A DNA stretch of 64,000 bases from Oxyruncus cristatus (lineage: Eukaryota; Chordata; Aves; Passeriformes; Cotingidae), in NCBI GenBank assembly GCA_013399855.1, contig VXAY01000769.1:652959-716958 (forward strand). Direction: 5' to 3'. Below, in pieces: positions 1-11,184 of this stretch; the stretch's first letter is position 1; every line of letters starts with the position of its first letter. Under the pieces are notes generated by a model that was not told the DNA's origin, ran no database searches, and worked only from the letters and a program-made list of their open reading frames with translations. Made by a program: the position numbers and the translations under genes.

Positions 1-204
1 AGATGCTGAACATCTTATGTAGGCCACAGAAGGATTAGGTCCAGATACAACAAAGCATCAAACTTGTAATTCCAATTGAAATAGAAGTTAGGTCCCCAAA
101 TAATTTTTATATTTTAAGGTTAGAAATACCTCCATGCAGTTGTATTTTGAAATGAACCTAAAGGAGATCACTGTTCCGAAACAACTGCATAGTCCCAGCA
201 TACG

Positions 205-1399
205 ACATTCACAGTTTGCAACTTTTAGCATGACCTCAGTGCCTGGCAAGTTTATGGAGCAGTTCATTCTAAATGCAATCACACAGTACCTCCAGGATGG
301 ACAAGGGATCAGACCCAGCCAGCACAGGTTTAGGAAGGGCAGGTCTTGTCTGACCAACCTGATCTTCTTTTATCATCAGGTGACGCACCTGGTGGATGAG
401 GGGAAGGCTGTGGATGTGTCTATCTGGACTTCAGCAAAGCCTTTGACACTGTCTCCCACAGCATTCTCCTGGAAAAGCTGCAGCCCACGGCTTGGACAGG
501 GGCACTCTGTGCTCGGTTAGGAACTGGCTGGAGGGCCGGGCCCAGAGAGGGGTGGGGAACGGGGCTGCATCCAGTTGGCGGCCGGTCACTAGTGGTGTCC
601 CCCAGGGATCAGTGTTGGGCCCAGTTCTGTTTAATATTTTTAGATTTATTTTAAGATTTAGATAATGGGATTTGATTGAATTAGCAAATTTGCAGATGAC
701 AATAAGTTGGGAGGCAGTGTCGATCAGCTGGAAGGCAGGAGGGCTCTGCAGAGGGACCTGGACAGACTGGAGAGCTGGGCTGATTCCAACGGGATGAGGT
801 TCAACAAGGCCAAGTGCCGGGTCCTGCACTTTGGCCACAACAACCCCCTGCAGCGCTACAGGCTGGGCACAGAGTGGCTGGAGAGCAGCCAGGCAGNCCA
901 CAACTGGAGTGCTGTGTCCAGTTCTGGGCCCCTCAGTTCAAGAAGGATATTTAGGTGTTGGAGCAGGTGCAGAGAAGAGCAACCAGGCTGGTGAAGAGAC
1001 TCGAGCACAAGGGAGCCAGGGTTTTTTAGCCTGGAGAAGAGAAGGCTCAAGGGAGATCTCATCGCTCTCTACAACTACCTGACAGGAGGTTGTAGCCAGG
1101 TGGGGGTTGTTCTCTTCTCCCAGGCAGCTTTCAGTAAGACCAGAGGGCATGGCCTTAAGCTGTGCCAGGGGAGGTTTAGGTTAGATATTAGGAAGAAGTT
1201 CTTTACAGAGAGGGTAATCAGGCATTGGAATGGGCTGCCCAGAGATTTGGTGGATTCTCCGCCCCTGGAGGTTTTTAAGGTGAGAGTGGATGTGGCACTC
1301 AGTGCCATGGTTTAGTAACTATAGTGATAGTGGATCAAGAGTTGGACTTGGTGATCTCAGAGGTCTTTTCATCCTGGATGATTCTATGATTCTATGATT
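205..1399 (+). mobile_element. CR1 LINE remnant, ORF2 reverse transcriptase to 3' end
   Basis: Decayed CR1 non-LTR retrotransposon. Translation in shifting frames gives CR1 RT blocks in the right order: a PGKFMEQ block near 240, RPSQHRFRKGRSCLTNLI near 310-360, the catalytic FADD at 689-700 followed by NKLGG, then [17 protein letters not shown] near 790-840. After the N at 897 the match resumes much further on, at the block before the C-terminal region, so about 45 codons are missing. The last part ([15 protein letters not shown], 1170-1220) and the tail of repeated ATTCTATG at 1378-1397 mark the 3' end. Stops and frameshifts show it is dead. The 5' limit is approximate. Confidence 0.93.
897..897. 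other. Single undetermined base (N) inside CR1
   Basis: One N lies exactly where the CR1 reading jumps from the block after the catalytic site to a block some 45 codons downstream. It may be an assembly joint and not a sequenced base. Confidence 0.9.
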
Positions 1400-2173
1400 A
1401 TCTGAATTGATAAATATTTTTTTAAAAAAAGAAGTTATATAGTTTTGATTCCATTTGAGATGTAAATAAAATAGAATACATAAATACTACACTTTTATTG
1501 GTAAGAGATGAAGTGCAGTGTGGCCCAAATTCACTTTATATCTTGAAAGTATTTCTAAAAGTGGAATAGACATTTCAGATAAATGAAATAATAATAAATT
1601 AAATAAATAATAATAAATGAAATAATAAATTAAATACTCAGATACTGTCACTATATATGGACAAATCTCTATGAATGTCAAATAATAGTTTTAATTAAAA
1701 ATAGCTAATACACTGCTGCTATTTAAGAAGAGCATGTAGGATTGGAAGTGTCAGAAAGGTCAGTGTAAGCAATCTTGAGCCTTTGTAATGCTCGTGTCAA
1801 TAACATACTGGAAACAAAACAAAAATCAGAGTTGTTATTTTGAACCATCTTGTAACTGTATTATGCGATTTTTTTCTTCAATCTTGGAATTCATATATGC
1901 TTAAGGATGCAAACAGCACAGCCTTAAGAAATACTTGCTGAATAAAGTTATAGATGTTCTCATTATCTAATGATGTTTTTCATGTATCTATAAGATAAAA
2001 AGGAATAATTGGTGTTTTTAACACAGACCTAGAACCCTTAATTTGAGTAGAAAATAAGTGATCTGAATGCAGATGTAAAAGAAAGAATGGTCTAAAAGTT
2101 AATTTTCTCACCTGTTATAGGTGATACCTATAGTTTAGTAGTCCAATCTCCGATTGATTTTCCTCCATAAACA
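1400..2173. other. AT-rich sequence without recognised features
   Basis: No coding or repeat family recognised. A degenerate AAT/AAAT-rich simple repeat lies at about 1586-1640. Confidence 0.6.
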
Positions 2174-2423
2174 TGCTGTTCTGGGTCTGACTGCGATGAT
2201 GTTATGAAATTAACTCTCTTCATACAAAGCAGCCTGCATGGTGCCATGTGCTGGGTTTGTATGGCCAGATTTCAGTAGTAGGGGTACTACAAGGGTGGCT
2301 TCTGCCAGAACCTACCAGAAGTTTCCTCCATGTTTGGCAGAGCCAATCACAGTCAGCTCCAGGATGGACCTGCCACTGGCCAAGGCTGGGGCAATCAGAA
2401 ATGGTTGCAGCACATCTGGGACA

Positions 2424-2432
2424 ATATATTTA
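2424..2432 (+). promoter_or_regulatory. TATA-like element of LTR A copy 1
   Basis: ATATATTTA lies upstream of an A-rich run and the conserved LTR block. The same relative position holds ATATTTAAGAA in the 10.8 kb copy and TATTTAAG in LTR C, so this is the likely core promoter of the family. Present activity is unknown. Confidence 0.5.
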
Positions 2433-2583
2433 GAATGGAAAAAAAAAAAAAAAAGTTATTGCATAGATGTAATTGAGGCCAGAGAAGAGCAGAGTGAGAA
2501 TATGTGAGAGGAACAACTCTGCAGACACCAAGGTTAGTGCAGAAGGAGAAGGAGGTGTTCCAGATACTGGAGCAGAAATTCCC

Positions 2584-2680
2584 CTGCATCCCATGGTGAA
2601 GATCATGGTGAGGCAGCTGTGCCCCTGCAGCCCATGGAGGACCACAGGATTGCAGAAATCCACCTGCAGCCCATGGAGGA
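2584..2680 (+). repeat. Internal minisatellite-like motif array in LTR A
   Basis: Three units of a CTGCAGCCCATGGAGG-type motif start at 2584, 2625 and 2664, that is about 40 bp apart. The same motif recurs in the other LTR A copies and, more diverged, in LTR C, so the array belongs to the family. Confidence 0.7.
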
Positions 2681-2952
2681 GATTCACACCTGAGAGAAGT
2701 CTGTGAATGCATGCTGGAGCAGGCTCCTGGCAGGAACCTGCAACTCATGGAGAGAGGAGCCCATGCTGGAGCACAAAAAGGACTCTTTTCCCTGAGCTAT
2801 GGCAAGGAACAGTGCATGATAAACTGATTGTAGCTTCCACTCTTTGTCTCCCTATGCCACTGCAGGGAGGAGGTAGAGTTCCACGAAGGAGACAGTGGTG
2901 GGGGGAAGGTGTTTTTTTTTACTTTTCATTATCTTGCTCTGATTTTGTTAGT

Positions 2953-2958
2953 AATAAA
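2953..2958 (+). terminator. Polyadenylation signal AATAAA of LTR A copy 1
   Basis: AATAAA precedes the conserved U5-like end by about 180 bp. The equivalent AATAAA or TTTATT (reverse strand) is present in the other LTR A copies. Confidence 0.5.
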
Positions 2959-3682
2959 TTCAGTTAATATCCACAATTTAAGTCTGTTTTGCCCTTGACA
3001 TTATTTGGTGAGGGATCTCTCCCAGTCCTTATCTCAACTCATGAACTCTTATTTTCTCTCCTCTGTCCACTTGTGGCAGGGAGTGATAGAGCAGTTTAGG
3101 TGGGTGCCTGGCATCCAGCCAGGGTCAACATACTATACCATGTTTTGCTTTCGGGGCTGAAAGAATGCTGGTAACCCACCAGAGTTTTGGCTACCACTGA
3201 ATCATGCTTTCACATCATCAAGACTTTGTCTGTGTCTTTCCTCACCCACCCTGCACTGACAAAGTGAGTTGACTGGGTATCAGCAAGAGACTGGGAGGGG
3301 CACAGCCAGCACAGCTGACTTGAGCTGACCAAAGGGATAGTTCATACCGTATCACATCATGCTAAGAAGTAAAAGCCAATGGAATGAAGGAAGAAGGGGG
3401 GGCATTCTTGTGTTTGGTATGGTGTTTCTTTTCCCAAGTAATCTTTACATGTGCTGAGGGTCTGCTTTCCTTGAAATATGTCTGCCAATGGGAAGTAGTA
3501 AATGAATTCCTTACTTTGCTTGTGCTTGCAGCTTTTGCTTTTCTAATTAAACTGGCATTACCTTGATGCCTGTGTCTGTTCATATTCCCTTTATTTTTCT
3601 TCCCATTCCCAGGGTGGGGTGAATCTTAGTGAGTGAGAGAAAGGGAGGTTGGGTGCTTAGCTGCCGCTAGGTCAACTCATCA

Positions 3683-6600
3683 GGCATAGCTAATTATGTA
3701 GTCCATGAGATTCATCCAGGGAATAATCTGTATGTAGTTACCATGTGTATTCCTCATTGTCTCAACAACTTATTCAGGAAAACTAAAGATTAAAGGATCA
3801 CCTTGATAAATAATAAAAAAAAAAATACTGTAGAAATAAACAAAGCAGTATTGTTTAAATCTATTTTTCTATTTGTCTGATAGACTATTAAAACATGAAC
3901 TCTTCTGTGAAGAAATCTTCTTGCTCAACAATAATAGTCAATTAATATTTCACTAGGCCCATGAGATGCTATTCTGTCTCTTTTGGAAGAGCAGTTAAAC
4001 TAAGTCTTCAACTTAAGGTAATGTTTTTCAATATTATGCTGTTCAGTTCTGAATAATTTTTAGTCTATCAGGATGAGTTGACTACTCCTCTAGAAAAATA
4101 TTTTAAAAAATCTAGTTTTTACGTCTCACAGTTGAGATTTAGTGTGCATATATAAACCATTGTGTTCTAATACTGTTACTATTGCTGTTGCCATTTCAAC
4201 TTCCATTTTAAAAATAAGAGATATTTTTCTTTTTTTTGGAGCTAAGTGGTAAATGAACAGTGATTATGCAAGACTACAAAAAAACTACAGAGCTTCTGTC
4301 CTGCAAGTTCTTTGCCATTTAAGAACCTCAAATATGTAATCTTCCCCATGGAAGAAAATCTGATGCCTGCCAGAATGGCTTGGTGCCATTTCTTCAAGAC
4401 TATCTGTAAAAGTTCCATTAGGAGATATTCAACACACTTTTGGATTTTTTTTCATGTTCCACATAAACATTATCTTTTCAAACTGGTGTTAGTTTTAATG
4501 CAAAAGAAGACCCTAGATACAGGAAAAATAGAGACAAACAAAGCTTGAGATTAAATTGTGATGCCCAGAGATGGAAGAGAAGATTGTATGCTGATCAAAA
4601 ATTAGAAGATATCACATTCTGAGTTTAAAAAGCCATTTGAATGAATAAGCCAATTGTGCAGCTATTAATGATAGGCTTGATGCATATGGAGCACTTTAGG
4701 TCCATGTGCCAAGAGAATCTGCATTTTTGTGGTATAAGAATATATTTTTGTAACCCACTTTTGTGCTATAAGAGAATGAGAGAAAATTGTTTTTGGGAAA
4801 CACTGATTAAACAGATTGTTTTTCAGATGAGAAAAAAAAAAGTGCTAAACAGGCAGACAAAAAAGTTCTACAAAAGTTAGTACTCATCTTAAGCTGTGAA
4901 AAAGTCAGGCACTTAGTTAACCACCTAAGTTTCTCCTATAGTCACGAAAGGCAGACACTTTCAGAGGGTAATTCATCTTAAACATTCTAGATACCTTCTA
5001 CCCTGATGTCTGTAAGATTTTATATCCCATCTGTATACTGTGCTCCAAACTGGAAAAAGCCCCGAACACCATTGTCTGCCCTGATATGTGCCCTCATTTT
5101 GAGCAGGAGGTTGGATTCAGGTGACATTTGGAGGTCAATTTCACGAATTATTTTGATCCTATCCACCTAAATCTGTTATCAAAACATTTTGCATTGGACA
5201 CCTCTTCCTCCTACTCATGAACACAGGTAAATTCTGCACACCTCATGCTTGAAGACTAGGAAACATAATTTTCTCCCATATTCTAGAGTAGACCAAGGTT
5301 TCTTGTGGCGTATGTTATTACAATTGCCAGTGTAGCCCCATCAGGCTCAAAGGCTTTATATTTCTTTTGGCTTGTCTTGGCCCAAGCTGATTTTAACTGG
5401 TTTTAACTGTCAGCTAGCTGCAAAATATAATTTAGTTTAGTTTTAGCTTGTAGGAAAAAAAAGTAATTGTTCTGCCTGGATTGAACTGTCTGTGATCTCA
5501 AAATAAAATATGCAGTAGAAGATTGTAGGTGCGACCTTATACCAGACAGAGATATCAAACTATAAACACAAGTCATTGACATTAGTCACTGGTCATTGCC
5601 AGAAAGCTCAACCTTGAGCACCACATAACCCCACTGTTAAAAAAAAAAAAAAAAAAAAAGCCAGAATAACCAGGAAATCAGTGACAAATGTGAGCAGAGA
5701 AGAGGCAGTGTTAAGAAAAAAATTAATTAAAAATAAATTATTTTCAAAACATAATATCACTTTTTATCAAAGAAAGTGGCATGGTTTTGACTTGTCATAA
5801 AACCCTTCATTTCCAATCTGCTGGATAAACATAGAAAGAAACGTTGGGAAGGTGAGCATAACACTAGAGACAAAGGGATGTTAGTGATAATGTAATGTAT
5901 AACTATTTTACTTATGTGGCTTTTCTATATTAGTTTGGGCTATGAGTATTAGTATTGCTTTAACTGAAAAACTGCTGTATTTTGATTAGATTTTAAGAGT
6001 TTTAATTAAACAATAAATTCTTCACTCCATATACACAACATATTCTGTTTTGCACATAACAAGATTTTTAGTGTAATATCAACTGCCTGATTCTAAATGA
6101 GAAAGTTATTTTGACTTTCACTGAAAATCTTAATTTTCTCTTTCTTTGATCCTTTCAGAAAAACACTTCTGTGGCTTATCCTCAGACAAATGGAGTTACA
6201 TCCTTTTCATACTGAAAAAAAAAGTTCTGAATTGTGATGAGTGGATTCCTCTCCCCTCTGCCTCCACTCCACCCCATCTGTTCCTATCTTCACCAAACAG
6301 CTTTCTGACATTCAGAATAATAATTTAAATATTTTAGGACTTAGGTTTGGACCTGGGAGATCCAGTACCATCTTTCCTGAGAAACACCATCACGCCTACA
6401 CAACAGGCTGTTCTCTTGCAAATTGGTGTCATTTCCACCTGTCAGTTCGAAACAGCTGCAACTGCAGCTTGTCCTGAGAAATTAGCAGAGGCAGCATTTC
6501 ATGTTAATACGTCATTTTGAGCCATTTAATTTGGAGCTTTAGGTGCCGTGAATTCATCCTCAGTCTTTTGTATCACAATTATTTTGTACTGTCTCTAATC

Positions 6601-7696
6601 CATTTATTGTTGCCAACAGTCACTGCTCACTGAATGATGATAGACATGCCAGCACATTTATAACCTGAAAATAGAGCTAAATGCTGTCAAAATGCTTCTT
6701 TACCAAAGAAGCAGATGCTAGCAATATCCTAAAATGGATAACAGAGGGAAAAGCAGAGTTTCTCCTGGCTTTTCTGAGCATGCTGATCTTATGACACAAC
6801 TAAGCAAACCTGGGCCTATAGGATAGTGAAGCAATTTTGACTGGAATTCAGATCAAAGCTAGCTTATGAAAGCTTTCATTTTGGAAAAATGCATTGGTCC
6901 ACATATCTTGTTGGTATTAATTGTAGCAAAGAAACTGGTTTTGGACATTTGTTTTTGTTGATTGGTTAGGTTTTTTATTTTTTTTTCTGATTCAAAAATT
7001 AAATTAAAGAGCAATAGAAAACCTGAAACTCAGATTCAATTAACCTACATTTCAAGTTTGAGCCTGCACAAACACTTGGTCAATCAAAAACACTAGAGAA
7101 AAGGCAATTAGTTAATTGAGGTGCTAATTCTGAATCTGAGCTTAAATGTTCTATCACTTTTTAAAAAGAAGTTTAATGTATCAAACATAATGATAAATTT
7201 TTCTGTACTTTGAGTAAGTATAAATATAGGTAAACTAAGGTGCCTGTAACTCTGTAGGAGGAACCACAGCTGTGTCTTTCAACATCAATTAGCATACTGC
7301 TAAAGAAAAAGATTCTCTTCAGCAACCAAAAGCTTTTGGAATAGAACAAATGAAACTTCAAAAGCTGACCATGGCAGTGTGTAATATAAAAAAAGAAATT
7401 AGTTGAGAACAGTTAACAGAGTCATCAGCTTTTTTCCAGGCAGCAAATCAGGATCAGAATGTCTCCATCTGCTGTGTCTGGAGGGTGAATCAGTTTATCA
7501 TTTCATAACTTGGAATTTTAGATGACTATGATACATTGAGGTAAAATTTGGCACAACATTCCCTCCATGTCTCGGAATTTACAATTTAATGGTTTAATTG
7601 TGGAATCTGTTATTTTCTGATGTTCTATTCTTCTTACAGTGACTAAACCAAAGGTTTAATATTTTTTCCAGATTTTTCCACTGAAAACTAAGAGTT
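3683..7696. other. AT-rich sequence without recognised genes
   Basis: No exon or repeat family recognised. Short open frames of 60-79 codons at 4312-4880 and 6146-6477 show no known domain and have AT-rich, non-coding-like composition. An A-run sits at about 5640-5659. Confidence 0.55.
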
Positions 7697-7724
7697 AAAA
7701 AAAAAAAAATATATATATATATAT
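7697..7724. repeat. (A)n(TA)n simple repeat
   Basis: A run of 13 A followed by about seven TA units. Confidence 0.9.
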
Positions 7725-7899
7725 TTTATTTGTTACTTCTTCTTCCAGACTCTTTTATTCTAATGGCTATAACTTACACACAAGGAACCAGTAACCTAGG
7801 AAATATCTCATGATATCACCTCTGGTCTCCTTACCTCCACCTCTTTTAAATGAGACTCAAGGGGTATTTTATTGATCTTGAAATGTTGCATCTGTCTTT

Positions 7900-9038
7900 A
7901 ACCTGGATATAATTTTTCTGGATTTTAGTAAGGCTTTTGATACTGTCCCTCACAGCATCTGTCTGGACAAGTTTTCCAACTGTGGGATTACCAGGTTCAT
8001 GGATTTCTGGGCACAGTTGAAGGGCAGTTCTCAAAGGTTTGTAGTGAATGGTACTACATCTGTCTAATGATGGATGACTTTCAATGGTAGAGCCATTTCT
8101 GTTCAATATTCTCATCAATGAGCTGGATGCAAGAGTTGGTTGCACCATGGTGCAACTCGTGATACCAAACTGGCAGGTGCTGTTGTCTCTTTTGAGGGAC
8201 AAGAGACCTTGCAGAGAGATCTAGATAAAATGGAGCATTGGGCAACGATTAATGGGATGAAATTTAACAAGACCAAATGCTGGATTATGCACCTAGGACA
8301 GAGTAAGACTAGGCAGAAGTACTGTTTGGGAGAGGAGTGCCTGGGGATCAGCCCTGCAGAAAGGGATCTGGGGCTGCCAGTCAGCAGCAGGCTCAAGTGA
8401 GCCAGCAGTGGGCCCTGGCAGCCCAGGAGGCAAACTCATCCTGGGGTGCCTCAAACACAGCACCACCAGCCCATCAACAGAGGTGATTGTCCTGCTGTGT
8501 TCAGCAGTGTTGTAGCATCACCATGAGCACTGAGTGCAGTTCTGGGCCCGACAGTTTAAGAAGGATGTCAAGGTACTTGAATGCATCCAGGGGAGGGCAA
8601 CAAAGCTGGTGGAAGGATTGGAAAGAATGTCCTATGAGGAGCAGCACAGAATTTGTATTTGCCCATATATTTTCTCCATATATTTCGAGAAAAGGAGGCT
8701 GAGGGGTGATGCCATTTGCTCTCTGCAGCTTCCTGAAGAAGGGAAGAGGAGAGGGAGGTGGTAACCTCTTCTCCTAGGATCCAGGGATAGAGAATACCTG
8801 GGAATGGTTCAAAGCTGCACCAGGGGAGGTTCAAACTGGACATTAGGAAGCATTTCTTTATCAAGAGGATGGTCCAACACTGGAACAGGCACCCTAGGGA
8901 GGTGGTTGATGCTCCAAACCTCAGTGTTTAAGGCGATTGGACAATGCCCTTATGTTTTAACTTGATCAGCCCTGAATTGGTCAGGCAGGTGGACTAGATG
9001 ATCACTATACATCCCTTTCAACTATAATAATCTATTCT
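7900..9038 (+). mobile_element. CR1 LINE remnant, ORF2 RT to 3' end
   Basis: 5'-truncated CR1. [14 protein letters not shown] is readable near 7915-7960, followed by the linker before the catalytic site. At the catalytic position (8152-8163) the expected FADD reads A-T-R-D before TKLAG, so the first catalytic Asp is lost. Downstream blocks include MEHWATINGMKFNKTKC (8230-8280), [19 protein letters not shown] (8545-8580) and a C-terminal block ending near 8940. The 3' end GGACTAGATGATC and a degenerate ATTCT tail finish near 9038. Frame changes show it is dead. Confidence 0.93.
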
Positions 9039-9132
9039 AAAGTAGTCTGCTAAATATTTAGATTCCTTTCCTACAGAGCACCTATCTAGACAGTTAATAA
9101 ATGCCTATATAGACTGTTACATATTCTATTTT

Positions 9133-9255
9133 AGAATTATAGAGTGGTTTGTGTTGAAAGGCACTTTAAAATCATATAGTCCAACCTCCCTGTCATGGCT
9201 GGGGACATCTTCCACTAGATCAGGGTGCTGAAAACCTCATCCACTTGGCAACTTA
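9133..9255 (-). mobile_element. CR1 3'-end fragment
   Basis: On the plus strand it reads AGAATTATAGAGTGGTTTG, then AAAATCATATAGTCCAACCT and GACATCTTCCACTAGATCAG, the reverse complement of the CR1 3' end. It is a short 5'-truncated copy in opposite orientation to the CR1 just before it. Confidence 0.88.
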
Positions 9256-10284
9256 AATATATTATCTTGAATTCATTCATTTTGATTAGTACCGTATAAG
9301 AGTTTTAAGGAAATGTCTTCCATTTATGAGGATAGTTTTAAATTCTAATCCTTCTCCCTTGTGTTTGTTCTCCCCACTAGACTGTTATCATCTGCAGCCT
9401 TAATAATCTTACTCTCTATTTCATCATTTAGGTACTGAAAGAAACTGTGCCTTCCTTGTACACTTTTCCAAATGCAAAGCTTTGCATAACCTCAGCTAAA
9501 TAATTATTTGATTAAGAACTATTTAAAACACTCTCCAAATATGGATTTTTACATAGTTTTGTACATATTTTATGATATTTTAATTTATATTATGCAAAAT
9601 TTATTGGAGCTTCTGATCTGAAGGTTTAACCTTTCAAAACTATACTGGACCAAAGTTCAATGCATTGTATAATCAATATTTCCAATTTAAGACATTAGGG
9701 TGCTTGAGTCTCTCCATGAATAATGTAAAGGCTCTAGCCAGTTACACCTACTTTGTACACACCTAAATCCTCTACTAGAATTAATAAATAGAATGGTAGA
9801 TTTGCAAACTGGGACATAAGGCAGCTGTGAAAACTTTAACCGTAAAGCCTTTCTGTATAGACAGGAATTTAAAAAAAAAGGAATAATATATTCCACTTCC
9901 ATGTGTAAAGCAGTTGTTTTTTCTAATGCAAAGAGCGTTATTAGTTTTGTTTTCACAGCTGCATTTCTGATTTTCTCCTGAAACCTATCATTTTTTAGTG
10001 GAATTGCATTTTTAGAACATGGACCGTAAATTCAGAACTGCTTTTTTTCTAGAGTAAAGGTACGCAAACATCATGTTTCGATCAAAGCTGCTCTCCTTTG
10101 AGAAGACAACTGCTGATCTGTAGAATTGGTCTCATGGAATTAATCAGGGCCTTTCTATTTACCTTAGTGATCATTTTAAGTAGCTCAAATGAAGTGGAGA
10201 TATTATATATAATATGTTCATATAATATATGTATATATTCTATTATTTCTTGCTAAAGAAAGCCTAGGAGGACCTAGACCAAGA
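9256..10284. other. AT-rich sequence without recognised genes
   Basis: No recognised family. A TA-rich, partly self-complementary stretch lies at 10201-10247 and could form an AT cruciform. Confidence 0.5.
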
Positions 10285-10623
10285 CAAGGAGATAATTTAC
10301 CAGCATCACTTCTTCATTCCCAGTGGCTCTGCATTCTCCCCCAAACTGAGCTGCACAGCAGGGCAGGGGAGTAGGGGGTTCATCATGACTGGTCCATAAA
10401 AGTTTCTCTCTGCCACTTCTTCCTGCACACTCCTGACTTGTTCCAGTATGGAACGTCCATGGCCTTCCCTCCCTGGATTGTAACATCTGCTCTGGCATGC
10501 TTGTCTCTACAAGTTTCAGGGGGATCTCTGTTTCCACACCTGAAGTATCTCCTCCCCTTCCTTATACTCTGATGTTGGTGCCTACAGGATTCCCTCTCGC
10601 ACTTTCTTTTTTTTTTTTTGTCA

Positions 10624-10792
10624 NNNNNNNNNNNNNNNNNNNNNNNNNNNNNNNNNNNNNNNNNNNNNNNNNNNNNNNNNNNNNNNNNNNNNNNNNNNNN
10701 NNNNNNNNNNNNNNNNNNNNNNNNNNNNNNNNNNNNNNNNNNNNNNNNNNNNNNNNNNNNNNNNNNNNNNNNNNNNNNNNNNNNNNNNNNNN
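10624..10792. other. Assembly gap (169 N)
   Basis: A run of N flanked on both sides by the same words: a T-run followed by GTCA ends the left flank, and C plus a T-run followed by GTCA begins the right flank. Any open frame drawn across it is an artefact. Confidence 0.99.
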
Positions 10793-10851
10793 CTTTTTTT
10801 TTTTTTGTCACTACTGACTGCCTATGTGGAATTTCGCTCTTTCTTAAATAT

Positions 10852-10990
10852 CGTGGAATCACAGAACATCCTGAGGTGGAAGGGTCTCCAACGATCATGA
10901 AGTCCAGCTCTTAAGTGAATGGCCCATACAGGGATTGAGCCCAGAGCCTTGGTGTTATTATCACCAGGCTCTAACCAACTGAGGGTCAAC
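10852..10990 (-). mobile_element. tRNA-Ile-derived SINE with CR1-type tail, copy 1
   Basis: On the minus strand the head reads CAGTTGGTTAGAGCC, then GATAATAACACCAAGG, then GGCTCAATCCC (B box, 10931-10941) and TGTATGGGCCA, closely following tRNA-Ile. A linker (TTCACTTAAGAGCTGGAC) leads into a CR1 3' end with ATGATCGTTGGAGACCCTTCC and GTTCTGTGATTCC. A tRNA-Ile head on a CR1 tail is the design described for passerine TguSINE1, thought to be mobilised by CR1. It sits directly next to the TATA-like box of the host LTR. The tRNA part has an altered anticodon loop and is not a tRNA gene. Confidence 0.85.
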
Positions 10991-11184
10991 TACCCTGTCT
11001 CAGGGTCAACCACCCAGCATCTTCACTGACAGACTCAGCCATGTCCTGTGGTGGGTCCAGTGCAGAGCTGGTTGGAAGAGACTGGAGTCAGCATGGTGCA
11101 GCTCCTCACCTCTTCTTACTGAAGCAACTATAAGCATATACCCCCTCTCCTATCACCACAACTTTTCCATGTGCATCCAGTACA

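Larger units (their letters stand above)
2249..3137 (+). mobile_element. LTR A copy 1: solo LTR nested in LTR B
   Basis: An 889-bp LTR running from TGCTGGGTTTG to CAACATACTATA, the latter a mutated form of the CAACCCACCACA end seen in this family. It carries a TATA-like ATATATTTA at 2424-2432, a purine-rich GAGAATATGTGAGAGGAACA block also found (reverse strand) in copy 3, reiterated CTGCAGCCCATGGAGG motifs at 2584-2680, AATAAA at 2953-2958, and a U5-like CCAGCCAGGGTCAAC. CCATG occurs on both sides (2244-2248 and 3138-3142), a 5-bp target duplication as expected for ERVL-like or ERV1-like integrases. No internal retroviral region follows, so it is solo. The exact family name is not assigned. 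Confidence 0.8.
2174..3682 (+). mobile_element. LTR B: avian endogenous retrovirus-type LTR, split by LTR A
   Basis: Outer LTR in two pieces, about 2174-2248 and 3138-3682. The left piece (GGGTCTGACTGCGATG... then GCAGCCTGCATGGTGCCATG) and the right piece (TTTTGCTTTCGGGGCTG, CCACCAGAGTTTTGGCTACC, TGACCAAAGGGATAG, CAATGGGAAGTAGT, ATTAAA at 3546-3551) follow the order I recall for a common avian ERV LTR. Near the 3' end it reads GGTGCTTAGCTGCCGC, then GTCAACTCATCA. Joining the pieces across LTR A restores a continuous LTR, with CCATG duplicated at the joint. It is a solo LTR with no viral reading frames. Outer boundaries are approximate and no outer target duplication was found. Confidence 0.72.
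10285..11184 (-). mobile_element. LTR A copy 5, interrupted by SINE and assembly gap
   Basis: On the minus strand this begins TGTACTGGATGCACATGG, matching the start of copy 3 (TGTGTTGCACTTGCATGG). The segment at 11030-11110 shares CCTGTGGTGGGTCC and neighbouring words with LTR A copy 4. ATATTTAAGAA (minus strand, ending near 10841) is the family TATA-like box. The left part (10290-10600) shares AAGGAAGGGGAGGAGATAC-type wording with copy 4. A tRNA-Ile SINE lies at 10852-10990 and an assembly gap at 10624-10792. The 3' terminus of the LTR (left side) is eroded, and no target duplication is seen. Confidence 0.65.

Noticed and set aside
10383..10914. Open frames of 98-171 codons crossing the gap
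   Set aside because: Most of their length is N, and the flanks are LTR and SINE sequence.
10921..10990. tRNA-Ile gene
   Set aside because: The tRNA-like part has altered anticodon and acceptor regions and continues into a CR1-type tail, so it is a SINE head.
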